64,000 nt of DNA, from contig JAJDUH010000047.1 of NCBI GenBank assembly GCA_022826805.1, positions 23,524 through 87,523 on the forward strand, given 5' to 3'. Below, one piece after another: positions 16,294 through 25,686 of this stretch. The notes under the pieces are model-generated. The model searched no databases. It was given only the letters and a program-made list of their open reading frames with translations, and was not told the DNA's origin. Source of the DNA: Candidatus Poribacteria bacterium (lineage in GTDB: Bacteria > Poribacteria > WGA-4E > WGA-3G). The position numbers were made by a program, and so were the translations under genes. The stretch's first letter is position 1, and each line of letters begins with the position of its first letter.

Positions 16294-19200
16294 CTATCGT
16301 TTTCGTTCTCTCCGCGTTGCAGCTCTTCTTTTCAACTGAACAGGGGCTGGCGGTGGCGGTGGCGGTGGCGTCACAACCTTCCAGAAGTGTGGAAGGAAAA
16401 CTTCCCAATTAGTTAGAATGTTCTCGGCATGTTGACTACCGGTGTATGCCGCGTGATTTTGTATGAGTGCCATCAGATTCTTAATGTCCGTCTCACTCGT
16501 CACCTTTTCCAGTTTCACCCAATCGGAATTATACTTCTTCTCAAACTCCTGCTTCTCGTCAAGGACGTAAACAGTGCCACCCGTCATCCCGGCACCAAAG
16601 TTTCTACCAGTTTCACCGAGAATTACAGCCATGCCTGCAGTCATGTATTCACACCCGTGGTCCCCGACGCCTTCAACGACAGCGGTTGCTCCGCTATTTC
16701 GGACGCAGAACCGTTCACCGGCTCTTCCGGCTGCGTAAAGTGTACCACCTGTCGCACCGTACAATACCGTATTGCCGATAATCGTATTTTCATAAGTCTG
16801 GAACGATACAGTCGGTGCAGGTTTAATAATAAGTTCCCCACCTGCGATACCTTTACCTACATAGTCATTGGCTTCTCCTGTCAACACGAATTGGATACCA
16901 CTGATACAGAAGGCACCGAAGCTCTGCCCTGCACTACCTTCAAAGTTGCATTGAATTGTTCTATCAGGCAGCCCCGCATCGCCGTAGCGAATTGCAATTT
17001 CACCAGATAACCTCGCCCCCACCGTTCGATTTGTATTCCGAATAGGATAAGAGAGTCGGATAGACGTTTTCTGTGCGATGGCTTCCGCTGCATCCTCCAG
17101 AATCTGATCATCAAGCGGTATATCTTCCCGATCGTTTCGCTCTTGTAGGTGATAGCGGGGTTGTGTACCCGTCGGGTCGGCAGGTGTCAGAATTTCACTC
17201 AAATTCAGAGTTGCTGCCTTCGGGTAATCTGCCAAATCGATCGGTTGAAGTAATTCTGGGCGACCAATAATATCATTCAAGGCTCTATGACCGAGATTAG
17301 CGAGGATAGTTCGGACCTCATTCGCCACACCCAGCATAAAATTAACAACCATCTCTGGGTTTCCGGGATATTTCGCACGGAGTGCTGGATCTTGGGTAGC
17401 TACACCGACTGGACACGTATTTAGATGACATTGGCGCGCCATGACGCACCCTGTCGCTACCATCGCTATCGTTCCAAAGCCGTATTCTTCTGCTCCTAAC
17501 ATCGCCGCCATAACAATATCACGTCCGGAACGCATTCCACCATCGGCGCGTAATACCACGCGATCTCGCAGTTCGTTTTGTACGAGTGCGCGCTGGGTTT
17601 CCGCAAGTCCGAGTTCCCAAGGTGTGCCAGCGTTCTTAATCGAGCTAAGTGGGGAAGCACCCGTACCGCCTTCATGTCCACTCACCTGGATGACATCAGC
17701 ATAGCCTTTTGCTACGCCTGAGGCAATAGTCCCAACAAGAAATTCAGATACTAATTTCACAGCAACTTTTGCCTGTGGATTTGCCTGCTTCAAATCGTAG
17801 ATAAGCTGCGCCAAATCCTCAATGGAATAAATGTCGTGATGGGGTGGCGGTGAGATTAGCGGCACACCAGGGACAGAGTGTCGAAGTGAGGCAATTTCAG
17901 CAGTTACTTTATGTCCCGGAATCTGTCCACCCTCTCCGGGTTTCGACCCTTGTGCCATCTTGATCTCTAATTCCCTTGCCGAGGCGAGATATGTCGGGGT
18001 TACACCAAAGCGTCCAGACGCCACCTGCTTGATAGCACTGGAGGCGAGGTCCCCATTCGGTTGCCGTTTATAGCGTTCGCTACTTTCGCCCCCTTCTCCA
18101 CTCCCCGATTTGGCACCGAGACGGTTCATGGCAACTGCTAAGGTTTCGTGTGTCTCACGACTCAAGGCACCGAAAGACATACTACCTGTTGTGAAACGTC
18201 GAACGATATCCTCTGCAGGTTCCACTTCTTCAATTGGAATAGGCGTACTCGGTTTGAAGGCAAGCAGATCTCGTAAACTGGAGGGCTCCCCACTTTCAAC
18301 AGCGGTTGCATATTTGTCATAATCTTCCGACTTACCACCCTTGACGAACTTGTGGAGTGCTTTGAACATCGTCGGATTGTACGCATGAAATTCTCCGTTC
18401 CTCCGGAATCGGAAATAACCTGCTTCCTCCAGTGAGACATCGCCCTCATCTCCCGAAAACGCTTTTGTGTGAAAGTGAAGCGCCTCGGCGGCAATTTCCG
18501 CAAAACCGATGCCACTTAAGCGCGACGTAGTGTCTGTAAAACACTTATCAATAACTGTCGCATTGATACCGAGTGCCTCAAAGATCTGAGCACCGTGGTA
18601 GCTTGATACAGCCGAAATACCCATCTTTGCCATAATTTTCAGGATACCTTTTTCAACTGTTTCCTTATACGTTTCAATCGCTTTCTCCGCTGTCAATTCT
18701 TCAAACTCACCGTTCTCGGCAAGTTGGACAATCGTCGAAAACGCGAGATAGGGATTGATTGCGGCTGCTCCATAACCGAGAAGGACAGCGAAGTGATGTT
18801 CTTCTCTGGCATCTCCAGTTTCAGCGATGAGACTCGTCTGCATCCGCTTCCCTTCCCGAATCAGATGATGATGCACAGCACCAATAGCAAGTGCCATGGG
18901 AATCGGTGCGAAATCAGCACTAACACCTTTGTCGCTTAGCACGAGAAGTGTTTTTCCTGCATCAACAGCCTTGGAGGCACGTTGGCACAACGTTTCCAGC
19001 GCATCTTCCAAGCCTTGTTCACCCGACGCTACTGGAAAGCAGGCAGAGAGTGTTGCTACCTGAAAATCGGGTATATCAAGTTCTCGCAACGCTTGTAAAT
19101 CTGTATTTGTTAAAATTGGTGAAGGTAACCGAACAAGTCGCGCATGCTCTGGAGTTTCTGTGAGCAAACTATGCTGCCGTCCAAGGTGTGTTGTCAACGA

Positions 19201-20790
19201 CATCACCAGACGCTCTCGGATCGAGTCAATAGGCGGATTCGTAACTTGTGCAAAACGCTGTTTGAAGTAACTGTAGAGCGAACGCGGATGTCGAGAAATC
19301 ACAGCAGGTGGTGTATCATCGCCCATTGAACCGATTGCTTCCTTCGCTTCCGTTATCATCGGCTTGATAAATCGCTCTATATCCTCGGTCATATATCCGA
19401 AAGCTTTCTGATATATAGAAAGTTCGTCAGGGATGGTCTCGGTCGCAGCGGATATACCGGTATTTCCAGCGTGGAGCGTTACAGTTCCTTTCCGTACCCA
19501 TTCAGCATAAGGTTTCTGAGTGGCAATGCTGTGTTTAATCTCCAAATCTTTTAGCAATGCGCCTTTCGATGTGTCCACGGCAATCATTTGTCCCGGTCCC
19601 AAACGCCCTTTTTCAACGACCCGGCTCTCATCAAGTTCAAGGATACCTACCTCGGATCCCATGACAACCGTCCCGTCCTCTGTGACTTTATAGCGCGCCG
19701 GCCTCAATCCATTTCTATCAAGGCTTGCACCGACAATAACGCCATCTGTAAAAGCAACAGCAGCCGGTCCGTCCCACGGTTCACTGACACATGAGAGATA
19801 TTCATAACAAGCTTTCAACACGTCTGGCATATCAGGAATTTGTTCATAAGCCTCTGGCACCAAGCACATCATGGCGTGCAAGATGTTACGGTCAGAGTGC
19901 GTTAGCAACTCCAACACGTTATCCAAGCTCATTGAATCACTCCCTTTTGTGTTGATAATCGGAACGAGTTTTTGGATATGTTCATTCCAAAGAGGGGACT
20001 GTAAGTCGGCTTCGCGTGCTCGCATCCAATTTCGATTACCCATCAATGTGTTGATTTCACCATTGTGGGCAAGCATATGGAAAGGTTGGGCGAGCATCCA
20101 CGTGGAAGAGGTGTTTGTACTGTAGCGTTGATGGAAAACAGCAAGTGCCGCTTCAAAATCTGAATCTTTTAAGTCAATATAAAATTGCACAAGCTGCGGT
20201 GCCACCAGTAAGCCTTTGTAGACAACTGTCCGATGTGAAAAAGAGGCAATATGGAATTCGTCATCAAGTGAAGCCGCCGCAACACGGTGTTCAAGTTCCT
20301 TACATATCAAATACAAGCGTTGCTCAAAATCGTCGTCGGGGACCTGCTCTGGCCGTCCCATCAACACCTGCTGAATGTTCGGTAGTGTTTCTAACGCCGT
20401 GGCACCGAGAGCAGCCGTGTTAACCGGCACCGAGCGCCACCCAAGGAGAGGGACCCCATATTGTTGCAAGATCTTTTCAACGAGCACCCGGCTCTGATGC
20501 TGTGCGTCGTCATCACGACCGGGTAGGAAAATCATCCCGACACCCAGATCTGTTATTGTGTCCAGGTGTACGCCGAGTTTCGCCAGATATTTTTCAAATA
20601 ACTTCCCCGGGATTTGTGTTAAGATACCCGCGCCATCACCTGTTTTCGCATCAGCCGCCACTGCGCCCCGGTGTGTCAAATTTGTGACCGCTTGTGTCGC
20701 CATTTCAATAATCTCATGGCTTCGAATTCCAAAACGGTTCGCGACAAAACCAACGCCACAGGCATCCTTTTCATTTAGATCGTTATACAT
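16294..20790 (-). CDS. gltB: glutamate synthase large subunit
   Basis: Glutamate synthase (GOGAT) of 1498 residues: it hydrolyses glutamine and transfers the ammonia through an internal tunnel to 2-oxoglutarate at an FMN site. The amidotransferase nucleophile is Cys11 (DACGVGF); ten residues precede it and would be removed. The FMN/synthase domain occupies about 800-1200, and the 3Fe-4S ligands appear as CVMARQCHLNTC at about 1113-1124. The C-terminal beta-helix with repeated GG motifs closes the fold. The very end is a run of seven Pro followed by a basic RRAATRRERKR tail, not typical of GltB. No gltD small subunit is in the window, so a ferredoxin-type partner or a distant gltD must supply electrons. 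GGAGAG lies upstream of the ATG. Confidence 0.96.
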   Translation of the reverse strand: MYNDLNEKDACGVGFVANRFGIRSHEIIEMATQAVTNLTHRGAVAADAKTGDGAGILTQIPGKLFEKYLAKLGVHLDTITDLGVGMIFLPGRDDDAQHQSRVLVEKILQQYGVPLLGWRSVPVNTAALGATALETLPNIQQVLMGRPEQVPDDDFEQRLYLICKELEHRVAAASLDDEFHIASFSHRTVVYKGLLVAPQLVQFYIDLKDSDFEAALAVFHQRYSTNTSSTWMLAQPFHMLAHNGEINTLMGNRNWMRAREADLQSPLWNEHIQKLVPIINTKGSDSMSLDNVLELLTHSDRNILHAMMCLVPEAYEQIPDMPDVLKACYEYLSCVSEPWDGPAAVAFTDGVIVGASLDRNGLRPARYKVTEDGTVVMGSEVGILELDESRVVEKGRLGPGQMIAVDTSKGALLKDLEIKHSIATQKPYAEWVRKGTVTLHAGNTGISAATETIPDELSIYQKAFGYMTEDIERFIKPMITEAKEAIGSMGDDTPPAVISRHPRSLYSYFKQRFAQVTNPPIDSIRERLVMSLTTHLGRQHSLLTETPEHARLVRLPSPILTNTDLQALRELDIPDFQVATLSACFPVASGEQGLEDALETLCQRASKAVDAGKTLLVLSDKGVSADFAPIPMALAIGAVHHHLIREGKRMQTSLIAETGDAREEHHFAVLLGYGAAAINPYLAFSTIVQLAENGEFEELTAEKAIETYKETVEKGILKIMAKMGISAVSSYHGAQIFEALGINATVIDKCFTDTTSRLSGIGFAEIAAEALHFHTKAFSGDEGDVSLEEAGYFRFRRNGEFHAYNPTMFKALHKFVKGGKSEDYDKYATAVESGEPSSLRDLLAFKPSTPIPIEEVEPAEDIVRRFTTGSMSFGALSRETHETLAVAMNRLGAKSGSGEGGESSERYKRQPNGDLASSAIKQVASGRFGVTPTYLASARELEIKMAQGSKPGEGGQIPGHKVTAEIASLRHSVPGVPLISPPPHHDIYSIEDLAQLIYDLKQANPQAKVAVKLVSEFLVGTIASGVAKGYADVIQVSGHEGGTGASPLSSIKNAGTPWELGLAETQRALVQNELRDRVVLRADGGMRSGRDIVMAAMLGAEEYGFGTIAMVATGCVMARQCHLNTCPVGVATQDPALRAKYPGNPEMVVNFMLGVANEVRTILANLGHRALNDIIGRPELLQPIDLADYPKAATLNLSEILTPADPTGTQPRYHLQERNDREDIPLDDQILEDAAEAIAQKTSIRLSYPIRNTNRTVGARLSGEIAIRYGDAGLPDRTIQCNFEGSAGQSFGAFCISGIQFVLTGEANDYVGKGIAGGELIIKPAPTVSFQTYENTIIGNTVLYGATGGTLYAAGRAGERFCVRNSGATAVVEGVGDHGCEYMTAGMAVILGETGRNFGAGMTGGTVYVLDEKQEFEKKYNSDWVKLEKVTSETDIKNLMALIQNHAAYTGSQHAENILTNWEVFLPHFWKVVTPPPPPPPAPVQLKRRAATRRERKR

Positions 20791-21194
20791 TTGTAAGCTG
20801 ACTCTCCATACATTCTTCTATGTTCTTTTACATTGGTATCCTAAAGCGAGTTTTCTTTTTACGCCTCGCTATCTTGTATTTAATTGCAAGGAGGCGGTTC
20901 GCATGCCTCAACCCTGCTCTTTTTTATCAAGGGTACAAACAAAAAGCCGGAAAATGGACTTCGCTTTAAAGACTGGATAGAACCTCTTGCGCGGCTTAGT
21001 TGGACGCTGGCTATTCGTATCCTACCGCAGATGGCGCGCACCAAGGTAAGAGAGCCATTGGCACCACCACACATGTGAGTCACACCGGCTTGGCGGGCTT
21101 ATGTACTTCGGTCTTCAATTTTTGTCAAAATCATCTACTAACTTTAATATTATACTTTAATTCAAGCTGAAAGTCAAGAAAATTACCTTACCCC
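20791..21194 (-). promoter_or_regulatory. gltB leader, about 350 nt, with hairpin near the gene
   Basis: Gap between ggt and gltB on the minus strand. A promoter at its upstream edge leaves a leader of about 350 nt. Close to gltB, CGCCTC-CTTG pairs with CAAG...GAGGCG (around 20860-20892), followed on the transcript by TAAAAAGAAAA. Short frames on both strands (such as 20880-21083) lack ribosome-binding sites. No riboswitch class is recognised. Confidence 0.45.
21149..21177 (-). promoter_or_regulatory. sigma-70 type promoter for gltB
   Basis: Read on the minus strand: TTGACT (21177-21172), a 17-bp spacer, and perfect TATAAT (21154-21149). It starts 17 bp after the stop codon of the upstream gene. 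Confidence 0.65.
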
Positions 21195-22805
21195 TTAATA
21201 ACCAACCGCACAACCATCACGCCTTGGGTCTGAGCCTGCAACAAGCGTCTCAAAGGACGGATTGATAAAAATCGCCTGCCCACCACCAAAAAAAGTACTG
21301 CCAGGTATGACATGATGTCCTTTCAGTGCTAACGCAGCTTGGGCATTCATCGGAATACCCGTCTCCAGTATAATCCGAGAATCATCCATTATCCGAAACC
21401 GAGGGGCATCCAACGCATTTTGAACGTCCATATTAAAATCAACGAGATTACATACAAACTGCAAATGACCTTGCGTTTGCATCTGTCCTCCCATGACACC
21501 AAATGTAACCAAAGGCACCCCATTTTGAGCGATCATGCCGGGAATAATAGTGTGCAGCGTCCTTTTATGCGGGGCAATACAGTTAGCATGATTTGGGTCA
21601 AGTGAGAAACCAGCACCTCGATTTTGCAACATGATACCTGTATCACCAGCAACCAAGTGTGAACCAAATCCAGCAAAGAGACTATTAATAAAGGAAATAA
21701 CATTTCGCTCACTGTCAACCGCACAGAGATATACTGTATCACTTCCTACCGACGGAAGACCCGGACCCGGTTCCATATTTGCCCGTTCCGATGAGATACG
21801 TGCCCGCTGGCTTTCTGTATAATCGTCAGAAAGCAGGCCAGTTACTGGTACATCTACAAATGTCGGATCTGTCACATATTTGTAGAGATCCGCGAATCCC
21901 AGCTTCATCGCCTCAATTGCGTAGTGCAGATGTTCAGAACTGTTATGCCCCATTCCGCTAAGGTCAAATCCCTCAACAACGTTGAGTGCAAGCAGCGCAG
22001 CGATCCCCTGTCCATTCGGCGGAATCTCATAAACATCGTAGCCACGATAACTGGTAGAAATAGGCTCTACCCAATCCGAGCTGTGTTCAGCAAAGTCCTG
22101 CAGCGTAAACAAACCACCATTTTCATCAGAAAACTTTACAATTTTCTCGGCAATTTCGCCTTGATAAAACGCATCCCGTCCACCCTCCGCAATGCGTCGA
22201 AAACTCCTGGCAAGGTTTGGTTGTCGGAAGATTTCCCCTGGTGCCGGTGCCTTTCCATTCTTGAGATATGTTTTTGCCGTATCAGGATGTTGTGCCAACA
22301 TCGCCGCGCTTTCTTGCCACGCGAGCGAAATTTGAGGACTCACTGGAAAACCTGTCTCTGCGTACGCAATAGCAGGCTGAAGCACCTCGGCTAACGACAT
22401 CGTCCCGCATTCATCCAAGAGCGTCACCCACCCATCAATTGTCCCAGGCACAGTAACCGGATACATACTCCCGAAAGCAGGGAGGTCATCCAATCCCTGT
22501 TTGGTAAAGAATTCCAACTCCGCGGCATAAGGTGCCCTACCACTTGCATTTAAACCTCGGATCACGCCATCCTTAGGCTGATAAACCAACATAAATGCAT
22601 CACCACCGATACCCGTTGACATCGGTTCAACGACGTTGAGTATTGCAGCAGTGGCAACCGCCGCATCAATAGCATTTCCACCATCACGTAGAATCTGTAA
22701 TCCGCCTTGTGCTGCAAGCGGTTGACTTGTTGCAACAGCACCATGTTGGCAAATGACAGCTGAACGTCCAGGTCCAAATTGGTTTGGACGATATCCATCA
22801 AACAT
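21195..22805 (-). CDS. gamma-glutamyltransferase-family protein (Ntn hydrolase)
   Basis: Gamma-glutamyltransferase-like precursor of 536 residues. The family matures by autocleavage before a Thr that becomes the nucleophile; here that is most likely Thr at about 355 in GSDTVYLCAVDSE. Other family blocks are visible: AVATSQPLAAQGGLQILRDG, DAAVATAAILNVVEPMSTGIGGDAF and the C-terminal GGGQAIF. ATG 22805 is chosen because AGGAGGAAT stands directly upstream; a longer in-frame start has no such site. No signal peptide is seen, so it is the cytoplasmic YwrD-like type. It could release glutamate from gamma-glutamyl compounds or be an acylase; placement next to gltB fits glutamate metabolism. Confidence 0.85.
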   Translation of the reverse strand: MFDGYRPNQFGPGRSAVICQHGAVATSQPLAAQGGLQILRDGGNAIDAAVATAAILNVVEPMSTGIGGDAFMLVYQPKDGVIRGLNASGRAPYAAELEFFTKQGLDDLPAFGSMYPVTVPGTIDGWVTLLDECGTMSLAEVLQPAIAYAETGFPVSPQISLAWQESAAMLAQHPDTAKTYLKNGKAPAPGEIFRQPNLARSFRRIAEGGRDAFYQGEIAEKIVKFSDENGGLFTLQDFAEHSSDWVEPISTSYRGYDVYEIPPNGQGIAALLALNVVEGFDLSGMGHNSSEHLHYAIEAMKLGFADLYKYVTDPTFVDVPVTGLLSDDYTESQRARISSERANMEPGPGLPSVGSDTVYLCAVDSERNVISFINSLFAGFGSHLVAGDTGIMLQNRGAGFSLDPNHANCIAPHKRTLHTIIPGMIAQNGVPLVTFGVMGGQMQTQGHLQFVCNLVDFNMDVQNALDAPRFRIMDDSRIILETGIPMNAQAALALKGHHVIPGSTFFGGGQAIFINPSFETLVAGSDPRRDGCAVGY

Positions 22806-22991
22806 CCTATTCCTCCTACTTTCGACTATCACCACTGTAGCATGCTTTGCCTTTTTTGTCAAATTGCCTGCCGTAGGCATACGGTGCTATGTAGGTGCGT
22901 TAATTCACTGTGTATCCAAAATGTTTATCCCTTTAAAAGGATACAGAAACTATGGGGCAATTGAGTAGCGGTGCTGTCAAATCACATCAAT

Positions 22992-23020
22992 TTGACAACC
23001 TCCAGATTTCGTGATAAAAT
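22992..23020 (+). promoter_or_regulatory. sigma-70 type promoter for lpdA
   Basis: Perfect TTGACA at 22992-22997, a 17-bp spacer, and TAAAAT at 23015-23020 with TG at 23012-23013 (extended -10). It excludes any start of the next gene before about 23027 and supports the ATG at 23050. Confidence 0.75.
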
Positions 23021-23049
23021 TAATTCCATTTGATATAGTAGGAGGAGTT

Positions 23050-24438
23050 ATGTCTACGTATGATGTCGGAATCATTGGTGGAGGACCAGGAGGATACGTC
23101 GCAGCCATCAAAGCTGCACAACTTGGTGGTACCGTCTGCCTCATAGAAAAAGGAGAGTGGGGCGGTACCTGCCTGAACCGAGGGTGTATCCCAACGAAAA
23201 CCCTTTTTGCTGTCGCTAACCTCGCAACACAGATTCAGGAAGCGTCTGCCTTCGGCGTGCATATTGGTGGTGAGGCAACAATTGATTATCCCCAAGTATT
23301 GACACACAAAAACTCAGTCATCCAGCAGCTGGAAGGCGGTATTGCACAACTATTGAAAGCCAACAAGGTTGACATCCATAAAGGAACAGCAGAACTTATT
23401 AATAAAAACACGATTGAGGTCAATAAACCCGACGGTACAACTGAGCAGCTACACGCGAAAAATGTTATCATTGCTACAGGTTCAGAACCTGCAGAACCAC
23501 CTATCTTTGAAATTGATGAGGACCAAGTCTTAACAACAACAGGCATCCTTAACGTCACAGAACTCCCTGAAAGCCTATTAATCGTTGGCGGTGGGGTTTC
23601 TGGATGCGAGTTCGCGTCCATCTTTAACGCCTTCGGTTGCCGTGTGACTATCCTGGAACTCCTCCCCACAATCTTAGCAACCGAAGATGTTCAAGTTATC
23701 CGACACACGCAACTATTCATGAAGCGAAAAGGTATCACCATCCATACCGGTGCGAAACTCACCCACGTAAAAAAATCAGACACACATGTCACAGCAGTGC
23801 TCGAATCCGGTGAAGAGATCACAGCACAAAAGATGCTTGTTTCAATCGGGAGACGCTACAACACAGATGGCATAGGTTTAGAAAAGGTTGGCGTTCGCAC
23901 GGAAGGCGGAAAAATCGTTGTGGATGCCCAGATGCAAACAAACATCCCCGGTATTTACTCGGTCGGTGATGTCGCCAGTCGATACCTGTTAGCACACGTC
24001 GCCTCGGCAGAGGGAAAAGTAGCGGCACAAAACTGTCTCGGTGACAGCGTTGAAATGGATTACCAAGTCATTCCGTGGTGTGTTTTCACCTTACCTGAAA
24101 TTGGACATGCTGGTATGACAGAAGAAGAAGCAACAACCGAGGGTTACGAGGTGAAGGTAGGTCGATTTCCTTATGCAGCGAATGGAAAGGCGTTAGGACT
24201 GCGCGAGACAGATGGATTTGTTAAAATTGTCTCCGATACCGATAGCGGAGATATCCTTGGTGTCCATATCGTTGGCGCGCATGCCTCAACCCTTATCCAT
24301 GAAGCCGCTGTTGCAGTCCGCATGGGTGCCACTGCAAGCGACATCGCACACACCGTTCACGCACATCCAACCCTTTCAGAAATGATAATGGAATCTGCTG
24401 AGTCAGTGGATGGAAAAGCAATTCATAGCTTGCATTAA
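23050..24438 (+). CDS. lpdA: dihydrolipoyl dehydrogenase
   Basis: FAD-dependent dihydrolipoamide dehydrogenase, 462 residues, the E3 that reoxidises lipoyl groups of 2-oxoacid dehydrogenases or the glycine cleavage system. It has the FAD motif GIIGGGPGGY (7-16), the redox pair Cys41/Cys46 in GGTCLNRGCIPTK, the NAD motif IVGGGVSGCE, a second FAD block GIYSVGDVA, and the C-terminal His-Glu base pair in HAHPTLSE. ATG 23050 is preceded by AGGAGGAG; a GTG at 23011 would lie within the promoter. No other E1/E2 genes are present. Its end overlaps by 4 bp the end of the converging PfkB-family gene. Confidence 0.95.
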   Translation: MSTYDVGIIGGGPGGYVAAIKAAQLGGTVCLIEKGEWGGTCLNRGCIPTKTLFAVANLATQIQEASAFGVHIGGEATIDYPQVLTHKNSVIQQLEGGIAQLLKANKVDIHKGTAELINKNTIEVNKPDGTTEQLHAKNVIIATGSEPAEPPIFEIDEDQVLTTTGILNVTELPESLLIVGGGVSGCEFASIFNAFGCRVTILELLPTILATEDVQVIRHTQLFMKRKGITIHTGAKLTHVKKSDTHVTAVLESGEEITAQKMLVSIGRRYNTDGIGLEKVGVRTEGGKIVVDAQMQTNIPGIYSVGDVASRYLLAHVASAEGKVAAQNCLGDSVEMDYQVIPWCVFTLPEIGHAGMTEEEATTEGYEVKVGRFPYAANGKALGLRETDGFVKIVSDTDSGDILGVHIVGAHASTLIHEAAVAVRMGATASDIAHTVHAHPTLSEMIMESAESVDGKAIHSLH

Positions 24439-25340
24439 AAATGGACAGCTTCTTTTAATTCATCATACCGCGACGAAATCTCAGAAAACTGAACACACTT
24501 TTGCCGGTTAACACTGAAATCCTCAATGTTAAAGGAGGCAATAACCGTCCCATAAATCATAGCGCTGCGTATCGTCGCCTCGGAAGTATCTCCAACAGCT
24601 GCGATATAGCCCATCATGCCACCAGCAAAACTATCCCCCGCCCCTGTGGGATCTGTTACCCGTGTGAGCGGATACGCCGGAGCACTGAAGAACGATGATT
24701 TAGTAACACTGATTGCGCCGTGTTCCCCCTTTTTGACGATAACACGTTTTGGACCATAGCGCAGAATCGCTTGTGCTGCCCGCATCAAATTGGAATCACC
24801 GATGAACAATTGTGCCTCACTATCGTTCAAGACGAGCACATCCACGCGTGCTAAAAGTGCTTCTAATGCCTCCCGCTCCTCATTAATCCAAAAATCCATG
24901 GTATCACAAACAATAAGTTTTGGATCCGTCGCTTGTTCTATGATACTCAACTGCAACACTGGCGAATTATTTGCCAAAAAAAGATAGGGAGCCTTTTTGT
25001 AAGCATCAGGCAAAACAGGATGGAAATCACTAACAACATTTAATTCCGTGAAAAGTGTATCTCGCACGTTAAAATTTTCGGCATAACGACCACCCCATCG
25101 AAACGATTTGCCGTTAGCAATCCGCTCCAGACCTTGGAGATCAATACCTTGGGTTTCAAGGAAGTTGGTATACGAGCGCGGAAAATCAGCACCAATAACG
25201 CCAACAAGTTGGACAGAACTCTTAAAAAAATTCGCCGCGACAGCAGCATAGACACCAGAACCACCAAGCACGTCTTCAACCCGGTTGCTTGGCGTTTCTA
25301 CTGTATCTAAAGTAACCGTCCCGACGATCAAAACGCCCAT
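24435..25340 (-). CDS. PfkB/ribokinase-family sugar kinase
   Basis: A 301-residue ribokinase-like kinase. The N-terminal substrate segment contains DVLGGSGVYAAVAA and the ATP/anion-hole signature DPTGAGDSFAGG, with the catalytic base Asp in GAGD at about 236. The substrate sugar or nucleoside cannot be read from the sequence. It shares the minus strand with the SAM-cycle genes upstream (ahcY, metK), where PfkB proteins acting as adenosine kinases would make sense as removal of adenosine released by ahcY. That link is inference from position only. It converges on lpdA. Confidence 0.85.
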   Translation of the reverse strand: MGVLIVGTVTLDTVETPSNRVEDVLGGSGVYAAVAANFFKSSVQLVGVIGADFPRSYTNFLETQGIDLQGLERIANGKSFRWGGRYAENFNVRDTLFTELNVVSDFHPVLPDAYKKAPYLFLANNSPVLQLSIIEQATDPKLIVCDTMDFWINEEREALEALLARVDVLVLNDSEAQLFIGDSNLMRAAQAILRYGPKRVIVKKGEHGAISVTKSSFFSAPAYPLTRVTDPTGAGDSFAGGMMGYIAAVGDTSEATIRSAMIYGTVIASFNIEDFSVNRQKCVQFSEISSRYDELKEAVHF

Positions 25341-25370
25341 ATTTTAAACCTTTGTCTCCCAAATGTGCGT

Positions 25371-25409
25371 AGACCGAGTCCTTTTCTAAAATCAGAAAGG
25401 CCCCGGTCT
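25371..25409. other. hairpin between the PfkB gene and the small membrane protein gene
   Basis: AGACCG (25371-25376) pairs with CGGTCT (25404-25409), with inner CTTTTC/GAAAGG pairing. The T-rich run ATTTTTATTTT follows on the plus strand, so as a terminator it would act on plus-strand transcription coming from lpdA. The stem includes the stop codon of the minus-strand gene. Confidence 0.45.
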
Positions 25410-25622
25410 ATTTTTATTTTCGCGTAATGCGCGAATGACTCGCCGCAGACGACGCACGAAAATCACACCGAGCACGATAACTACTGGATACTGCAAAAAA
25501 CCCAAGAATCTTATGAGTGCCGGAGGAAGCTGGACCTGCTGAGAATGCGCCATCCAGATTGGTAATAACAGTACTGCCGACAGGAGTAGTATGCCCCCCT
25601 CCAAAATCTCTGATTTCTTCAT
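25392..25622 (-). CDS. small two-helix membrane protein
   Basis: A 76-residue protein beginning MKKSEILEGGILL. It has two hydrophobic helices (about 10-27 and 40-59), the second followed by VRRLRRVIRALRENKNR, so both termini probably face the cytoplasm. The frame is open upstream, but the earlier part overlaps ahcY and has a composition unlike a membrane protein, so ATG 25622 is preferred. It sits downstream of ahcY and may be cotranscribed. I do not recognise the family. Confidence 0.5.
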   Translation of the reverse strand: MKKSEILEGGILLLSAVLLLPIWMAHSQQVQLPPALIRFLGFLQYPVVIVLGVIFVRRLRRVIRALRENKNRPGPF

Positions 25623-25686
25623 AAAGCACCCCATAAACGGACAACGCCCTAAAACGGTATCTGCGACAGTTAAAAGAAAAACGGTA

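Noticed and set aside
16429..17010. 193-codon plus-strand frame
   Set aside because: Lies antisense inside gltB with no ribosome-binding site; typical shadow of a conserved gene.
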